Source: Chitinophagaceae bacterium 26-R-25 (lineage in GTDB: Bacteria > Bacteroidota > Bacteroidia > Chitinophagales > Chitinophagaceae). Taken from it: DNA of 64,000 bases. The notes below the pieces were generated by a model. It was not told the origin of the DNA, searched no databases, and was given only the letters and a program-made list of their open reading frames with translations. The stretch lies in assembly GCA_029906195.1 (NCBI GenBank), contig JARWSJ010000001.1, forward strand, positions 1,240,001 to 1,304,000. The letters are read 5' to 3'. The position numbers were made by a program, and so were the translations under genes. Positions 15,161 through 25,333 of this stretch are shown here, in pieces. How positions within the stretch are numbered: the first letter of the stretch is position 1; each line of letters opens with the position of its first letter.

Positions 15161-18100
15161 ATGCCTATACCGAGTTCTTTCCTAAATAAGCTTTTGACTT
15201 TTTTTGTATTTGTCCTTTTTATAGGTCTTCATCCGTCTTTTGGTCAATTGCGAAAAGTCTATACTGACAGCGACCCCGCCAATGAGTTAAAAACGATCAG
15301 TTTCTTTTCTCCATCTGAAGGTTTTGTTGCTTTTGCGAAGGATATTGGCTTCACTACAGACAGTGGTAAAACATTTATCAAAAAGAGAATTTCCATTAGT
15401 AATGTAGATTTCAACGGTTACACGGTTGGAATCACTTTTGGCTTTGCGATAAACGGCATAAAAGCTTTTGATCGAAACAACATTCTTGTATATGGTGACT
15501 ATGGTGAAGAAGCTTCCATACTTTCTTCCACGGATGGTGGCAGTACTTTTAAACTTGTTTATCACGAGCCGTTCAATCCAAATCAGACAAATACCGTGGC
15601 TGCCATGACCTTTGTCCAAAACAGCAATGTTGGTTTTGCCGTAACTACGGATTATGTATTGAAAACAACAAACAAAGGAAGTTCATGGAGCATCGTTTTG
15701 GGTAGTCCGGGACTTTTCTTCGCAGGCGTTGAAGCTGCCGACAACAATACAATTTTTGCTTTTGGTACTAAAAACTATTGGCTCTTCAAATCTGTTGATG
15801 GAGGAAGTAACTGGCAATCGCTTACACTTCCCCTAATGAAGAATGGCAAGATAGGGTGTGCGTCTTTCATTAATGCCAACACCGGTTGGCTGGCTGTAAA
15901 TAATATTGATGGTGCGGATAGAATATACAAAACGATCAATGGTGGCGCAGTCTGGACTTTGCAAAACGATTCAATTGCTACTCCGTTTCGTGCAACCAAA
16001 ATGATATTTCTGGATGATCAAACAGGCTACGCGCTTAATCCTTATTCAACATCCGTATTCAAAACATTGGATGGAGGTGCTACATGGGAGCCGTTATCAA
16101 AAGACAACAGTGATTTTTTTTCTTATAACGATTTGCAAAACCTTTCAGCAACGCAATTGTGGGCCGGAGGGGCAACAGGCGTTTTGGAAATGAGCACCAA
16201 TGCGGGTGGTACGCCTTTGCCAAAAGCCTATTTTATAGTGGACACAACGGGTGTGGGAGCTACGGACAACGTGAATCTGTTGAACTATTCAAGGCCAGGA
16301 TACACCTATAAATGGTTTGTAAACAACGTGCAGGTAGGTTCAGATTACAATGGTTCATACACGCATGTGAACAGTCATATTTACGACACCATCAAGTTGG
16401 TTGTATCTAATGGTGTTGCTACAGATACCGCCGTAAAATATTTTCTGTTTCCGGCTATAATGCGCATCCAATCATTCAATCCTGCGATTGGAGCAAGAGG
16501 TACAAAAGTTCTGATCAAAGGTGAGAACTTTAAGTATATCACTTCAGTAACATTTGGCGGCACTCCGGCATGGAGTTATACAGTGTTATCCGACACGCTG
16601 ATCAATGCGGAAGTTGCATTTGGCTCCTCCGGTAATGTTCGCGTGTCATCCTCATCGGCTTATGGATCGGCACCCGGATTTACTTACCTGCCCGCGCCCG
16701 CAATCGATCTTCCCACTACGGTATCAAAGCCTGTGTTGTGTAAGGCAGAAAGCGTCGTCATCACATTGCAAAATACCGAACCGAATGTTCGTTATGATCT
16801 ACTCGACAGCTTAAACAATGTTTGGGGTAGCGTACAATCAACAGGAGGCACGGCTGTGCTTACTACCAGTCAAATTACCCGTACAGGAAATTACACGATA
16901 AAAGCGGTGCGCACGAATGTTGTTTCGACTGCGGTATTTACCAAAAAGATATTCTTAACAGTGGAGCATACAACCTCTGTATTTACCGGCAGCAAAATAA
17001 ATATATTGCCCGGTGAAAAAGTAGACTTTGTCAACCATTCCTTGGATGCCCAAAGTTTTAGCTGGACACTCCAACAGGATGCAAGCTTAACGAATGCAAG
17101 CAGTAGAGATGTCCCCGGTATTTCCTATGGCGCGTCCGGACAAAAAACCATTACGCTAATAAGTGTAAGCGATCACGGCTGCAGAGATACACTTACAGCC
17201 AATGCTGTTTACGTATATCAAAAGCCGCAACCTGATCTTAGCTGCTATGCAATGAATATTGTTGACAGCAACTACTCCAGCAATACTACCGTGTCGCCCG
17301 CTACCATTAGCAAAATCAGCACCACTTCCGATGATGGTTACCTTGTTACCGGATATGCATTGCAGCCGGCGCTAAAATCAAATGTGGGTGTAGGAAAACA
17401 ATTTGCGAAAGATAATACAGCCTATTTGGGAAAGTATACCAAAGACGGTGTGTTGAGTTGGGCAGCTTCTCTGAGCAACATCTCTACAATCTTCAAAGAT
17501 CCTCTGGAAAAGGTGGTTACCAGCAGAATATATTGTACGGAAAAAGACAACCAGGGGAACATTTACGCCGCTGGTATTTGTTGTGTAAAAGATTATTTGA
17601 TATTGCCTTCAGGCGATTCGATAAAAATTGCAGCTACAACTGCTGATACAACAAGCTATACAGAGAAAGTTAACGGCTTCATTGTAAAGCTGAGTAGCGA
17701 AGGAAAATATTTATGGCACGTTGTTCTTGATAACCCGGCACAAGAGTGGCAGGGATATGCTGTGGTAGGGGGAAGGCCGTTACAAATGAAAATTGCCGGC
17801 GATAACATTGCTGTCATGGGACAATTCTCCGGTCTGTTGAACTATTATAAAAATGGAACAGCTACGCAGATGTTTAATTTAAACAGGGCTCCAAAATGTT
17901 TTATTATGCGAATGAAAACGGATGCTTCCCTGGTTTGGAGTTCATATTTGGATGCGGCATCAATGGACGTCGGTGCCAATGTTACGGGTTTGGATATCGA
18001 CGCAGAAAGCAACATTTATTATGCGGGTGTCTACAAATACCAGGCAACATTATATGAGGCCGGTAATACAAACAACATTAAACTAACGGGTCCAGGGGCC

Positions 18101-20620
18101 GCTGTTCAGTCTTTTATTGTAAAAGCGGATGCTGACGGAAAAATTGTCTGGAATGCAGGCATATCCACTGGTGCTGTCAACGGAAATGTTAAACCAACAG
18201 GGTTGCAAGTTTCGTCTGTCGGTGACTGTTATGTTTCCGGCGTTTCATCGGTTGAAGACAGTCGCGGTTACCTTGCAATCACCAGTGCCGGTGGTAAAGT
18301 GGATACGGTAAAGCTGTCCGGATTTTTGATGAAATTTGATAAGGCCGGAAATTACAAATGGAGTGTTGGTGACCAATATTCATCCGGCAACCAGCGGGTT
18401 GCGCTTTGTTTGAATCAAGACCGGATCTATACTACAGGAACGCTGACTAACACCCCTGCGACACCCTTGCAGACATATAAAATGACAAGCACAGATGGAA
18501 CTTTTGTAAACAAAAGTTTGAACTATACCGAGTTCTACGTTGCGACTTACGACTTGAATGGCGTTCTGCAAAAAGTAACATCAAGCGGCCAGAATAACGG
18601 TGGACATTTTGACAACACTGATATTGCGGTGGATAGCAAAGGCAACTATTTCATTTCCGGCTTTGCGACCAGCTCATATGGAAGCAACAATGCTTTCACA
18701 CTGTTCAATAACAGCATTACAACAGATGGAAGCGATTGTTTCATTCTAAAGCTTAATCCTAATTATTGCTATGTATCCAACCCGCCCGTTGCCAGCGCTG
18801 GCCCGGATAGAACCATCTGCAAAAAAGCGACTACCGGTATAGGAAGCACTGCTAAAATGGGAGAGTCCTATTTCTGGTCGTCTAAACCGGAAGGACTATA
18901 TACGGTAGTTTCCAATCCGATAGTTAACCCAACTGAAACTACCGAGTACTATCTCACTGTAACAAATAATGCCGGCGAAATAAGTAAAGACACAGTTATT
19001 ATTACAGTGGTTCCAAGCCCTGATGCAAATGCAGGAACGGACAGAACCATTTGCAAAGACGCGAAAATAACAATCGGAGCGGACGGTGTTGACGGCAACA
19101 CATACTCATGGAGCTCAAGTCCGGCAGGCTTCTCGTCATCACTTGCAAAGCCAGACGTGACACCATCGGCGACAACTAATTACTTTTTGTATGTAACAAA
19201 TACAGCAGGTTGTGTTGCTAAAGACACGGTGTTGATCACTGTTGCACCAAACGCGATAACACCCGCGGTTTCTATTTCGTCAACTACAACAAATATTTGC
19301 GAAGGGTCACATATTGACTTCACGGCACAAGCAACCAATGGAGGACAAAATCCAAAATTCGTTTGGCTTGTTAACGATACAATTGCCGGCACAAACAAGA
19401 ACACGTTTATCAGCTACTCCCTTAAAGATAAAGATGAAGTGAAGGTTGCTTTGGTAAGCAGTGCAGGATGTGTTACTTCGGACTCGGTAGTAAGTAATTC
19501 AATATTAGCAGAAATAACTGCCAACCAAACACCGCTGGTTTCAATTACATCTTCCACCACCAGCGCTTGCGTGGGCGAAACAGTTGTGTTTAACGCGGTA
19601 CCTGTAAATGGAGGTGATCTGCCGCAATACACCTGGTATGTTAACAATCAACAGGTATTGGGACAAAACAATGCATCGTACAGCATCACCGCGAACAATG
19701 ATTTCAGCGTAAAAGTTATTTTAACGAGCAATGTACCTTGCCCATCGCCACGTACCGTAGAAAGCAATGTTGTGGCGGTAACCGCAGATTATGTTATTAA
19801 CCCGCAGGTTTCTATCAAAGCCTCTGCTACGGCTATTTGTAGCGGCAATACAGTTAAGTTTACTGCGACTCCAAATACGGAAGCGGCACTGCGCTATGAC
19901 TGGACGATCAACGGCAAGAGTGTGGGCAAAGATACCAGCGTATATGAAACCTCGACGCTTGCTAATGGTGATGTGGTAAAGGTTTCTGTTACTGTAGTCA
20001 ACAACAAATGTGTTCCAGCCAATACTACAGCAACCAGCAATGCCATTACAATGGGGGTCGACATGCTGGTTATGCCTGCAGTACAAATTGACGGAAATAC
20101 AACGGTCACAAAACATTCGTTCACCTCTATAAACGCTGTAACAGCAAATACGTGGGGGAATGTTACTTACCAATGGCAGGACAGTACATCGCTACATTCA
20201 TGGCAAAATATTTCCAATGCCAATGCGACAAGTATTACCTACAGCCCTTCAACAACCGGAGATAAAATCCGATGTATCACAACAAGTCTTGCAAATTGCG
20301 GAACCCGCACATACTCTACAATCAGCAATTCACTCTCGTTTGTTGTAAGTGAAACGGATGTATTAACCAACAGTGTAAGACTGTATCCTAATCCAGCAAC
20401 CGATAAACTAACTATATCAATTGACGGGTTAAACACGGGCAACAAATGGAGCACGCTTGAAATAAGAACAGCTTCCGGAAATTTAACAGGATTGACACAA
20501 AACATAAGTGGCCTCCGCAAGATCACTGTCTTTGTAGATAAACTGACTCCCGGAATGTATATAGCGATTCTAAGAAATGAAAACGGTGAAAGTGTGCGAT
20601 TGAAATTTATGAAGCTTTAA
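15161..20620 (+). CDS. Giant T9SS-exported surface protein with YCF48-like, IPT and Ig-like repeats
   Basis: 1,819 residues. Signal peptide to about residue 29 (HPSFGQ). Residues 30-400 are a propeller-like array of BNR/YCF48-type repeats (SSTDGGSTFK, KSVDGGSNWQ, KTLDGGATWE). An IPT/TIG domain follows near 430-510 (IQSFNPAIGARGTKVLIKGE). Residues 660-1200 hold SBBP-type propeller repeats with LAWAASL-like and YISGF-like lines. Then come two tandem copies starting AGPDRTICK and AGTDRTICK (about 1,209 and 1,289) and three Ig-like repeats starting at about 1,367, 1,457 and 1,547, each with a CxG pattern. The end from 1,739 (RLYPNPATDKLTISI) is a type-A T9SS sorting domain, so the protein is exported by the gliding/T9SS machinery and anchored at the surface. 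Adhesin is the most likely role. Confidence 0.9.
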   Translation: MPIPSSFLNKLLTFFVFVLFIGLHPSFGQLRKVYTDSDPANELKTISFFSPSEGFVAFAKDIGFTTDSGKTFIKKRISISNVDFNGYTVGITFGFAINGIKAFDRNNILVYGDYGEEASILSSTDGGSTFKLVYHEPFNPNQTNTVAAMTFVQNSNVGFAVTTDYVLKTTNKGSSWSIVLGSPGLFFAGVEAADNNTIFAFGTKNYWLFKSVDGGSNWQSLTLPLMKNGKIGCASFINANTGWLAVNNIDGADRIYKTINGGAVWTLQNDSIATPFRATKMIFLDDQTGYALNPYSTSVFKTLDGGATWEPLSKDNSDFFSYNDLQNLSATQLWAGGATGVLEMSTNAGGTPLPKAYFIVDTTGVGATDNVNLLNYSRPGYTYKWFVNNVQVGSDYNGSYTHVNSHIYDTIKLVVSNGVATDTAVKYFLFPAIMRIQSFNPAIGARGTKVLIKGENFKYITSVTFGGTPAWSYTVLSDTLINAEVAFGSSGNVRVSSSSAYGSAPGFTYLPAPAIDLPTTVSKPVLCKAESVVITLQNTEPNVRYDLLDSLNNVWGSVQSTGGTAVLTTSQITRTGNYTIKAVRTNVVSTAVFTKKIFLTVEHTTSVFTGSKINILPGEKVDFVNHSLDAQSFSWTLQQDASLTNASSRDVPGISYGASGQKTITLISVSDHGCRDTLTANAVYVYQKPQPDLSCYAMNIVDSNYSSNTTVSPATISKISTTSDDGYLVTGYALQPALKSNVGVGKQFAKDNTAYLGKYTKDGVLSWAASLSNISTIFKDPLEKVVTSRIYCTEKDNQGNIYAAGICCVKDYLILPSGDSIKIAATTADTTSYTEKVNGFIVKLSSEGKYLWHVVLDNPAQEWQGYAVVGGRPLQMKIAGDNIAVMGQFSGLLNYYKNGTATQMFNLNRAPKCFIMRMKTDASLVWSSYLDAASMDVGANVTGLDIDAESNIYYAGVYKYQATLYEAGNTNNIKLTGPGAAVQSFIVKADADGKIVWNAGISTGAVNGNVKPTGLQVSSVGDCYVSGVSSVEDSRGYLAITSAGGKVDTVKLSGFLMKFDKAGNYKWSVGDQYSSGNQRVALCLNQDRIYTTGTLTNTPATPLQTYKMTSTDGTFVNKSLNYTEFYVATYDLNGVLQKVTSSGQNNGGHFDNTDIAVDSKGNYFISGFATSSYGSNNAFTLFNNSITTDGSDCFILKLNPNYCYVSNPPVASAGPDRTICKKATTGIGSTAKMGESYFWSSKPEGLYTVVSNPIVNPTETTEYYLTVTNNAGEISKDTVIITVVPSPDANAGTDRTICKDAKITIGADGVDGNTYSWSSSPAGFSSSLAKPDVTPSATTNYFLYVTNTAGCVAKDTVLITVAPNAITPAVSISSTTTNICEGSHIDFTAQATNGGQNPKFVWLVNDTIAGTNKNTFISYSLKDKDEVKVALVSSAGCVTSDSVVSNSILAEITANQTPLVSITSSTTSACVGETVVFNAVPVNGGDLPQYTWYVNNQQVLGQNNASYSITANNDFSVKVILTSNVPCPSPRTVESNVVAVTADYVINPQVSIKASATAICSGNTVKFTATPNTEAALRYDWTINGKSVGKDTSVYETSTLANGDVVKVSVTVVNNKCVPANTTATSNAITMGVDMLVMPAVQIDGNTTVTKHSFTSINAVTANTWGNVTYQWQDSTSLHSWQNISNANATSITYSPSTTGDKIRCITTSLANCGTRTYSTISNSLSFVVSETDVLTNSVRLYPNPATDKLTISIDGLNTGNKWSTLEIRTASGNLTGLTQNISGLRKITVFVDKLTPGMYIAILRNENGESVRLKFMKL

Positions 20621-20743
20621 TGTAAAGTTTGCTTGGTTAACAGTAAAGCGATAGCGAAGAAACAGTCACCCAGTGTGTTTTTTCTTTCACACCGATATCT
20701 CTGTTTGAGCAAATCACAACGGGCTTTTTGTTTTATTAAAGCA

Positions 20744-20775
20744 TGAGCGGATCAAATACAAATTTGATCCGCTCA
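20744..20775. terminator. Convergent hairpin terminator
   Basis: TGAGCGGATCAAAT (20744-20757) pairs perfectly with 20762-20775 around ACAA and is followed on the plus strand by TTATTTTC. It sits between the giant T9SS gene and the converging putative glycosidase gene. Confidence 0.8.
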
Positions 20776-20826
20776 TTATTTTCAGTACTCAGTTTGACTG
20801 AATGCTAAATAATTGGCCCATTCATT

Positions 20827-23028
20827 TTACTCAACAGTGTACCATGTATAACTTTCAGGGGCAATGGTAAAAGTTAATTCAATTTCATACTGCCTGTCAA
20901 TCGAATATTTTTTTGCTAGACCATCTTTCTCACGAACCGTTGCAGATGTTGTCAATCCAGTGTAGTACAAAGGAACTTTAATGGTCCTGGTCATACTGAC
21001 TTTAAGTGGATTGTACAACATGAGCATTCCTTTTGTGCTTAGTTGTGAATTTACGTGCAGTAGCCCGTCCCAATCCCTGCCATCTGCGCGGCGAAGGTGA
21101 ATAATGCTTGAATTAAGTATGTCGCGATATTTTTTGTACCAGTTAACAACGCTTACGACCATCTGCCGGGTTGTTTCAGTATCGTACAGTCTCGGTCCAC
21201 GGTAGCAAGCCTGAACGCCCGCTCCATAGTATTGCATCATCAATTGCTGATAATCTTTCAAATGTTCCGAAAGCGGTTCCAGCACAGCCTCCGGGCCGCC
21301 GCCCTGGTAACGTGTGAGTGGCACAAATCCCCAGCCCATAGATGGACTCTTTTCCCAGGTGCCGTCAAATATATTCTGACGGTTCAATATCATTTGCTGT
21401 TCACGCGGCAGGGAAAAATTAACCTCGCGGTAGCCGAGTGCAATTTTATTGGTGCCATCAAGGAAATACCAATCAGGTGCATTCACATACACACCGTGCT
21501 CATTGCACCAATGGTATAAACCCTTTTGCAATTCCATTTGTTTCCATTGGCTGTCGTCAAGGTTTTTATGGCCCGGATGATTGGTAGACGCGCAGAGATC
21601 GCCCGGGTAAGGACCATCATTTTCGAAAATGTCGAAACCGGTATTGCTGATAAAGTATTTTATTTTATCCAGGTAAGCCAAACCCCATTTGCTCCCCATG
21701 CAAGGCGCATGTCCAAACATTGCAGCCACGTCAGGCTTTTTTGTTACCGGATCGATCACATCATCTTCATCACTGATTCGCCTTGAGCTGAATAAAGAAT
21801 AACCTCCAATCATAATGTGTTTACTATGCGCATAACCAGCCAATGCCTTCCATCGCTGCACATTTGCAGCCGAAGAATCCTCCATGTTACAATGACTGCC
21901 AAAACTAAGGATCAATGCTTCATATCCAGTTGCCACGCATTGGTCTATCGCCGCTTTTACCTCTTCATCATTACGGCTCACCAGGTGCATGAAAATGGGA
22001 TTTTGCATCGTCCAGGGGGCTATAACACCATACATCTTTTGGATGGCCAGGCCTCGTCTTTCACGGTCGTAACTGTCGATCAGCAATTCATTGGTGCGAA
22101 CCGAGTTGTACATTTGTCCTTTCTCTAACTCAATGCCAGCAGCTTTTTCAGGATATACTTCCAGCAGGCAGGGCGTCTCGTAGTCATAATTTACCTGGGA
22201 GGTGTACTTCTTGTCCGCCTTCCAGTGAGTGGTCTGATCACTCAGGTCATATCGCATAGAGTTGTTAAAGGCATAGTTGGTTTCTACATAAATACCATGC
22301 TGTTTTTCCATTTGTGCGGGAGAGCCCACTACGGCACTTTGCTCCTCCACCGTCCCCAATATTTCATTAACGACGCGGTTGAGAAGAACCGTTTTATTTC
22401 CTTTATTCTCAATTGAAAGCCACTTGACCATTAGTGGAATACCGTTGTACAATTCATAGTGTACAGTCACAAGCAAATCTTTTAAGTCTTCCATATTTGA
22501 TTTGTACACGAACGAAATCATTTTGCCGGATGCAGGAATCGTATTCAACGCCCATTCCCGTGACTGCCAACGCAGGAAGGGAATAATGTCTGACACAGAA
22601 TATGATTGATATTGAAAATCTTTTTCATCGTTTTTAAATCCGTCAACCCATTCAGGTATCAGGTATGCGTTTTCTTTTTGCCCGTAAAGACCACCGACAT
22701 TATACTCTTTGCCATCGATAGTTAACACTGCCTCCGGTTTTACCGCCCTTAACAATTGCTGGTTGTTGCTAAGGTTGCTGTAATCAATACAGGCAACATT
22801 TTGCTGAATACGGAAAATCCTTTTTACCAAACCATTTGTCAGCACAACATCTTTGTCGTCGTTATAAACAGCAGCCTTTTGTTGCACAGGACTTATCAGC
22901 CAATCCTGCGAAACAGCCGTCTTATTGATTGGCTTCGCTGCAGGCAACTTTTTATTTACCTGCTGTGCACTGGCGGAATGCACCACGCCAAATAAAACAG
23001 CAGATACAAAAAACAATTTGGGGTTCAT
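20827..23028 (-). CDS. Putative secreted glycoside hydrolase (clan GH-D-like TIM barrel)
   Basis: A 733-residue exported protein (signal peptide ends SASAQ at about 22). An N-terminal beta-sandwich (50-330) includes LMVKWLSIENKG, typical of the supersandwich of GH36-like enzymes. A barrel region (350-620) follows, with EALILSFGSHCNMED, FDIFENDGPYPGD and VYVNAPDWYFLDG, where acidic residues sit at strand ends as in GH27/31/36 enzymes. A C-terminal beta domain ends the protein. D at the DGPYPGD line and D in NAPDWYF are possible catalytic acids, but the family and substrate cannot be fixed. It follows the SusC-SusD locus on the same strand, after two hairpins and about 470 bases, so it may belong to that locus through its own promoter. 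Confidence 0.6.
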   Translation of the reverse strand: MNPKLFFVSAVLFGVVHSASAQQVNKKLPAAKPINKTAVSQDWLISPVQQKAAVYNDDKDVVLTNGLVKRIFRIQQNVACIDYSNLSNNQQLLRAVKPEAVLTIDGKEYNVGGLYGQKENAYLIPEWVDGFKNDEKDFQYQSYSVSDIIPFLRWQSREWALNTIPASGKMISFVYKSNMEDLKDLLVTVHYELYNGIPLMVKWLSIENKGNKTVLLNRVVNEILGTVEEQSAVVGSPAQMEKQHGIYVETNYAFNNSMRYDLSDQTTHWKADKKYTSQVNYDYETPCLLEVYPEKAAGIELEKGQMYNSVRTNELLIDSYDRERRGLAIQKMYGVIAPWTMQNPIFMHLVSRNDEEVKAAIDQCVATGYEALILSFGSHCNMEDSSAANVQRWKALAGYAHSKHIMIGGYSLFSSRRISDEDDVIDPVTKKPDVAAMFGHAPCMGSKWGLAYLDKIKYFISNTGFDIFENDGPYPGDLCASTNHPGHKNLDDSQWKQMELQKGLYHWCNEHGVYVNAPDWYFLDGTNKIALGYREVNFSLPREQQMILNRQNIFDGTWEKSPSMGWGFVPLTRYQGGGPEAVLEPLSEHLKDYQQLMMQYYGAGVQACYRGPRLYDTETTRQMVVSVVNWYKKYRDILNSSIIHLRRADGRDWDGLLHVNSQLSTKGMLMLYNPLKVSMTRTIKVPLYYTGLTTSATVREKDGLAKKYSIDRQYEIELTFTIAPESYTWYTVE

Positions 23029-23332
23029 CTATTTTTCAATTTATTTAATTCGGGATATTATTTTATTACTTGATTTGCTTTTGCGCCAAGTACCTGTTGG
23101 CTTTGCCAGCATTTCTTCACAAAATATCTATACATGAAGGGGAGGAGCAAGTGCTGTTGTAATTTGACGTAAAAAGTTCAAATAAAATTATCCATTAAAC
23201 ACCGGATAGTTGTAATGAGAAAGTGAAAATTAATGTAGTATTTTATTATTATGCATTTGAATCTATTCCTCAAATCCATATCGATAAAATGAAACGGAAA
23301 ATGCTGCTTGCATTCGTTGCAGCATAAATAAA

Positions 23333-23365
23333 AAGGCTCTGGAAATTATTAACTTCCAAAGCCTT
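23333..23365 (-). terminator. Hairpin terminator after the SusC-SusD operon
   Basis: AAGGCTCTGGAA (23333-23344) pairs with TTCCAAAGCCTT (23354-23365), 11 of 12 bases. On the minus strand the stem is followed by TTTTATTT. A second hairpin (ATGCTGC/GCAGCAT, 23301-23325) lies just beyond. The rest of 23029-23494 shows no gene; its part next to 23028 should hold the promoter for the putative glycosidase. Confidence 0.7.
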
Positions 23366-23494
23366 CATTTTTGGGATGACCGTGTTGTCGTACTGTCTAT
23401 TAAAAAGCAATAGGAAGTCTGTTGCGCTGATACCAAAATAATAATTCCAGTAAAATTTATAACAACAAAACGACACATTCACTATAAAAACAAG

Positions 23495-24217
23495 TTACCA
23501 AAACAATGTATTTGTAACTATTGAGTCACTATAGTCTGATAATATATCCGTTCCTGAAGAATTTTGGCCACAAATTGCTGCAACTTGAATTTCATAGTAG
23601 GTACTTGACTCTAACCCTGTAACAACCAAAGGCCAGGTTGATGAAATTTGATTTCTTTGATAATACCAAGTACTAGTGCCCTGAACTCGATAACGAACCA
23701 TACAATCAGCTTGGTAGGTGATACTTGGGTAGCCTACTTTTAACGGAATGGTTGTTTCTGTCAATAGCTGCGTTTGATCACTTGTTCCATACATAACTGG
23801 GGGCACACACCCGACCCCGCCATCACCTCCCGTAGAAGGTGCTGCAATTGAGCGATTTTGTGGGTTAGCCGAACAGCCGTCCGGAGGCGCAACTCTCAAG
23901 TTATACAACATGCCATTTGAATATGAAAAAGTGTAATCACAAGGTAGTTGTTTATTTTCTGTCGCATAAGTAGAAACACCATAATACTGTAACGAAATTA
24001 GCACAGTTCCGGTTCCGTCTATATGAACATGACATTTCCCTCCAGAAAAACTTGCGGAACCTATGGCTATTCCCGAAGGACATATTCCAGGATAACCACC
24101 TGTTACTGTTTTCTTATCCAACATATTAGTTTCAACATTAGTGTTAGTTGTTGATGTTGATTTACTACAACCGAAAAGAAAAAACATAAAAATCGTAGCA
24201 AGAGATAAATGTTTCAT
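23495..24217 (-). CDS. Lipoprotein with a C-terminal fibronectin-III-like domain, unknown
   Basis: A 240-residue lipoprotein (LFGC, acylation at C17) with a Ser/Thr-rich linker. The C-terminal hundred residues (VRYRVQGTSTWYYQ, VTGLESSTYYEIQVAAICG) have the strand pattern of a fibronectin type III domain. The middle is Gly/Cys-rich with several Cys that could pair. It is the last of five genes on the SusC-SusD transcript, 9 bases after the DUF5007-like gene. A glycan-binding role at the surface is plausible but only from context. Confidence 0.75.
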   Translation of the reverse strand: MKHLSLATIFMFFLFGCSKSTSTTNTNVETNMLDKKTVTGGYPGICPSGIAIGSASFSGGKCHVHIDGTGTVLISLQYYGVSTYATENKQLPCDYTFSYSNGMLYNLRVAPPDGCSANPQNRSIAAPSTGGDGGVGCVPPVMYGTSDQTQLLTETTIPLKVGYPSITYQADCMVRYRVQGTSTWYYQRNQISSTWPLVVTGLESSTYYEIQVAAICGQNSSGTDILSDYSDSIVTNTLFW

Positions 24218-24226
24218 GTTTAAGAT

Positions 24227-25318
24227 TTATTTGTGAGTGATGTTTAAAATTTTCAATCTTAATTTATAAGACCCTGGCACTTGTATTCTCATTGGAACTC
24301 TAAAAGAAAAATCATATTTGCCGTCCGGATAAATGCCTTTATAATGACTGTCAGAAGTTCCTTGATAATAAACACCCGATGTATTAGTAGACCACGTAGC
24401 AGTTGTATCAATTTGTACAGAGGTAGTAGGAATACAATAGTACATATTATAGCCATTACCGAGTGATGCTATGGGGAATGGTGTTAATGGATAAAGCAAA
24501 GTCATAGAAGTGTCTGTAGCCTTATATGTATCAGGCGCGTAATCCTGCAAATTTTGAAGAAAAGGGGGATTTGGATTCAGTCCTGAATTTGGACGTTTAA
24601 CAACTTCATTATTTTTCGGATTAAAAGCCCTTCCATTACGATCCGTAACCACCACCTCAACTCTATTGGGTGTGTCTGCAATACGTGTTAAAGATTCAAA
24701 AACGTAAGGATTGTTATTGCCATTAAATATAGCGGTTGAGGTTCCTGTATTAGCAATTAATTTATAAACAGCGTAGGCTCCTGTTTCAGGAGTTGTTTCG
24801 AAAGGCTTTCCAGTACTTAAGTTCATTGTTATGATTTTAGGCAATAAAATGGTTCCCTGCACATTTGTAACCTTCAAATCGAAAGTATAGCTCCCCAGTG
24901 GCAAATAAACCGTAGCGGAATTGGTTTCAAAAACACCACTTTTCGGATTGATTATTACCGGAGGTAATTGAGTTGTCGTCCTCTTTGCCGTAATAGCAGC
25001 AAACGTAGTGTCGGTGGCATTGTTATAGGCGGCTGTCCACACCGTTACGGGATATTTTTTTGTAAACATACTGTCTACGATATTGCCCTTTGCATCATAA
25101 ACATGTTGCAGTTCTATATTGAGTGGAAGGGAAGAGCCATCGGAAACCAAGCTATAAGAAGATGCTGCTCTACCCTGTACAACCGTAAATTGTGATACAG
25201 AATAAGCCATCGTAGAACTTAAATAACCCTTTTCAACTTTGGTGCATTGTGCCAATGTAAGAGATAGTACAATAACCATCAATATGCAAAAAGAAAATTG
25301 TTTTATAGAAGATTTCAT
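24227..25318 (-). CDS. DUF5007-like surface lipoprotein of the SusCD locus
   Basis: A 363-residue lipoprotein (LAQC, Cys at about 25). It is beta-rich with no enzymatic motif. The order fasciclin protein then this protein after SusD matches many Chitinophagaceae loci where the fourth protein carries DUF5007; I assign the name from that pattern and from overall look, not from a search. It could be an auxiliary surface glycan-binding protein. It lies 15 bases after the fasciclin gene and 9 before the Fn3-like lipoprotein gene. Confidence 0.65.
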   Translation of the reverse strand: MKSSIKQFSFCILMVIVLSLTLAQCTKVEKGYLSSTMAYSVSQFTVVQGRAASSYSLVSDGSSLPLNIELQHVYDAKGNIVDSMFTKKYPVTVWTAAYNNATDTTFAAITAKRTTTQLPPVIINPKSGVFETNSATVYLPLGSYTFDLKVTNVQGTILLPKIITMNLSTGKPFETTPETGAYAVYKLIANTGTSTAIFNGNNNPYVFESLTRIADTPNRVEVVVTDRNGRAFNPKNNEVVKRPNSGLNPNPPFLQNLQDYAPDTYKATDTSMTLLYPLTPFPIASLGNGYNMYYCIPTTSVQIDTTATWSTNTSGVYYQGTSDSHYKGIYPDGKYDFSFRVPMRIQVPGSYKLRLKILNITHK

Positions 25319-25333
25319 ATTCTCTGTTTTTGA

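Noticed and set aside
23270-23482. 70-codon minus-strand frame after the Fn3-like lipoprotein
   Set aside because: It runs through two hairpins (23301-23325 and 23333-23365) that look like terminators, so it is unlikely to be translated.
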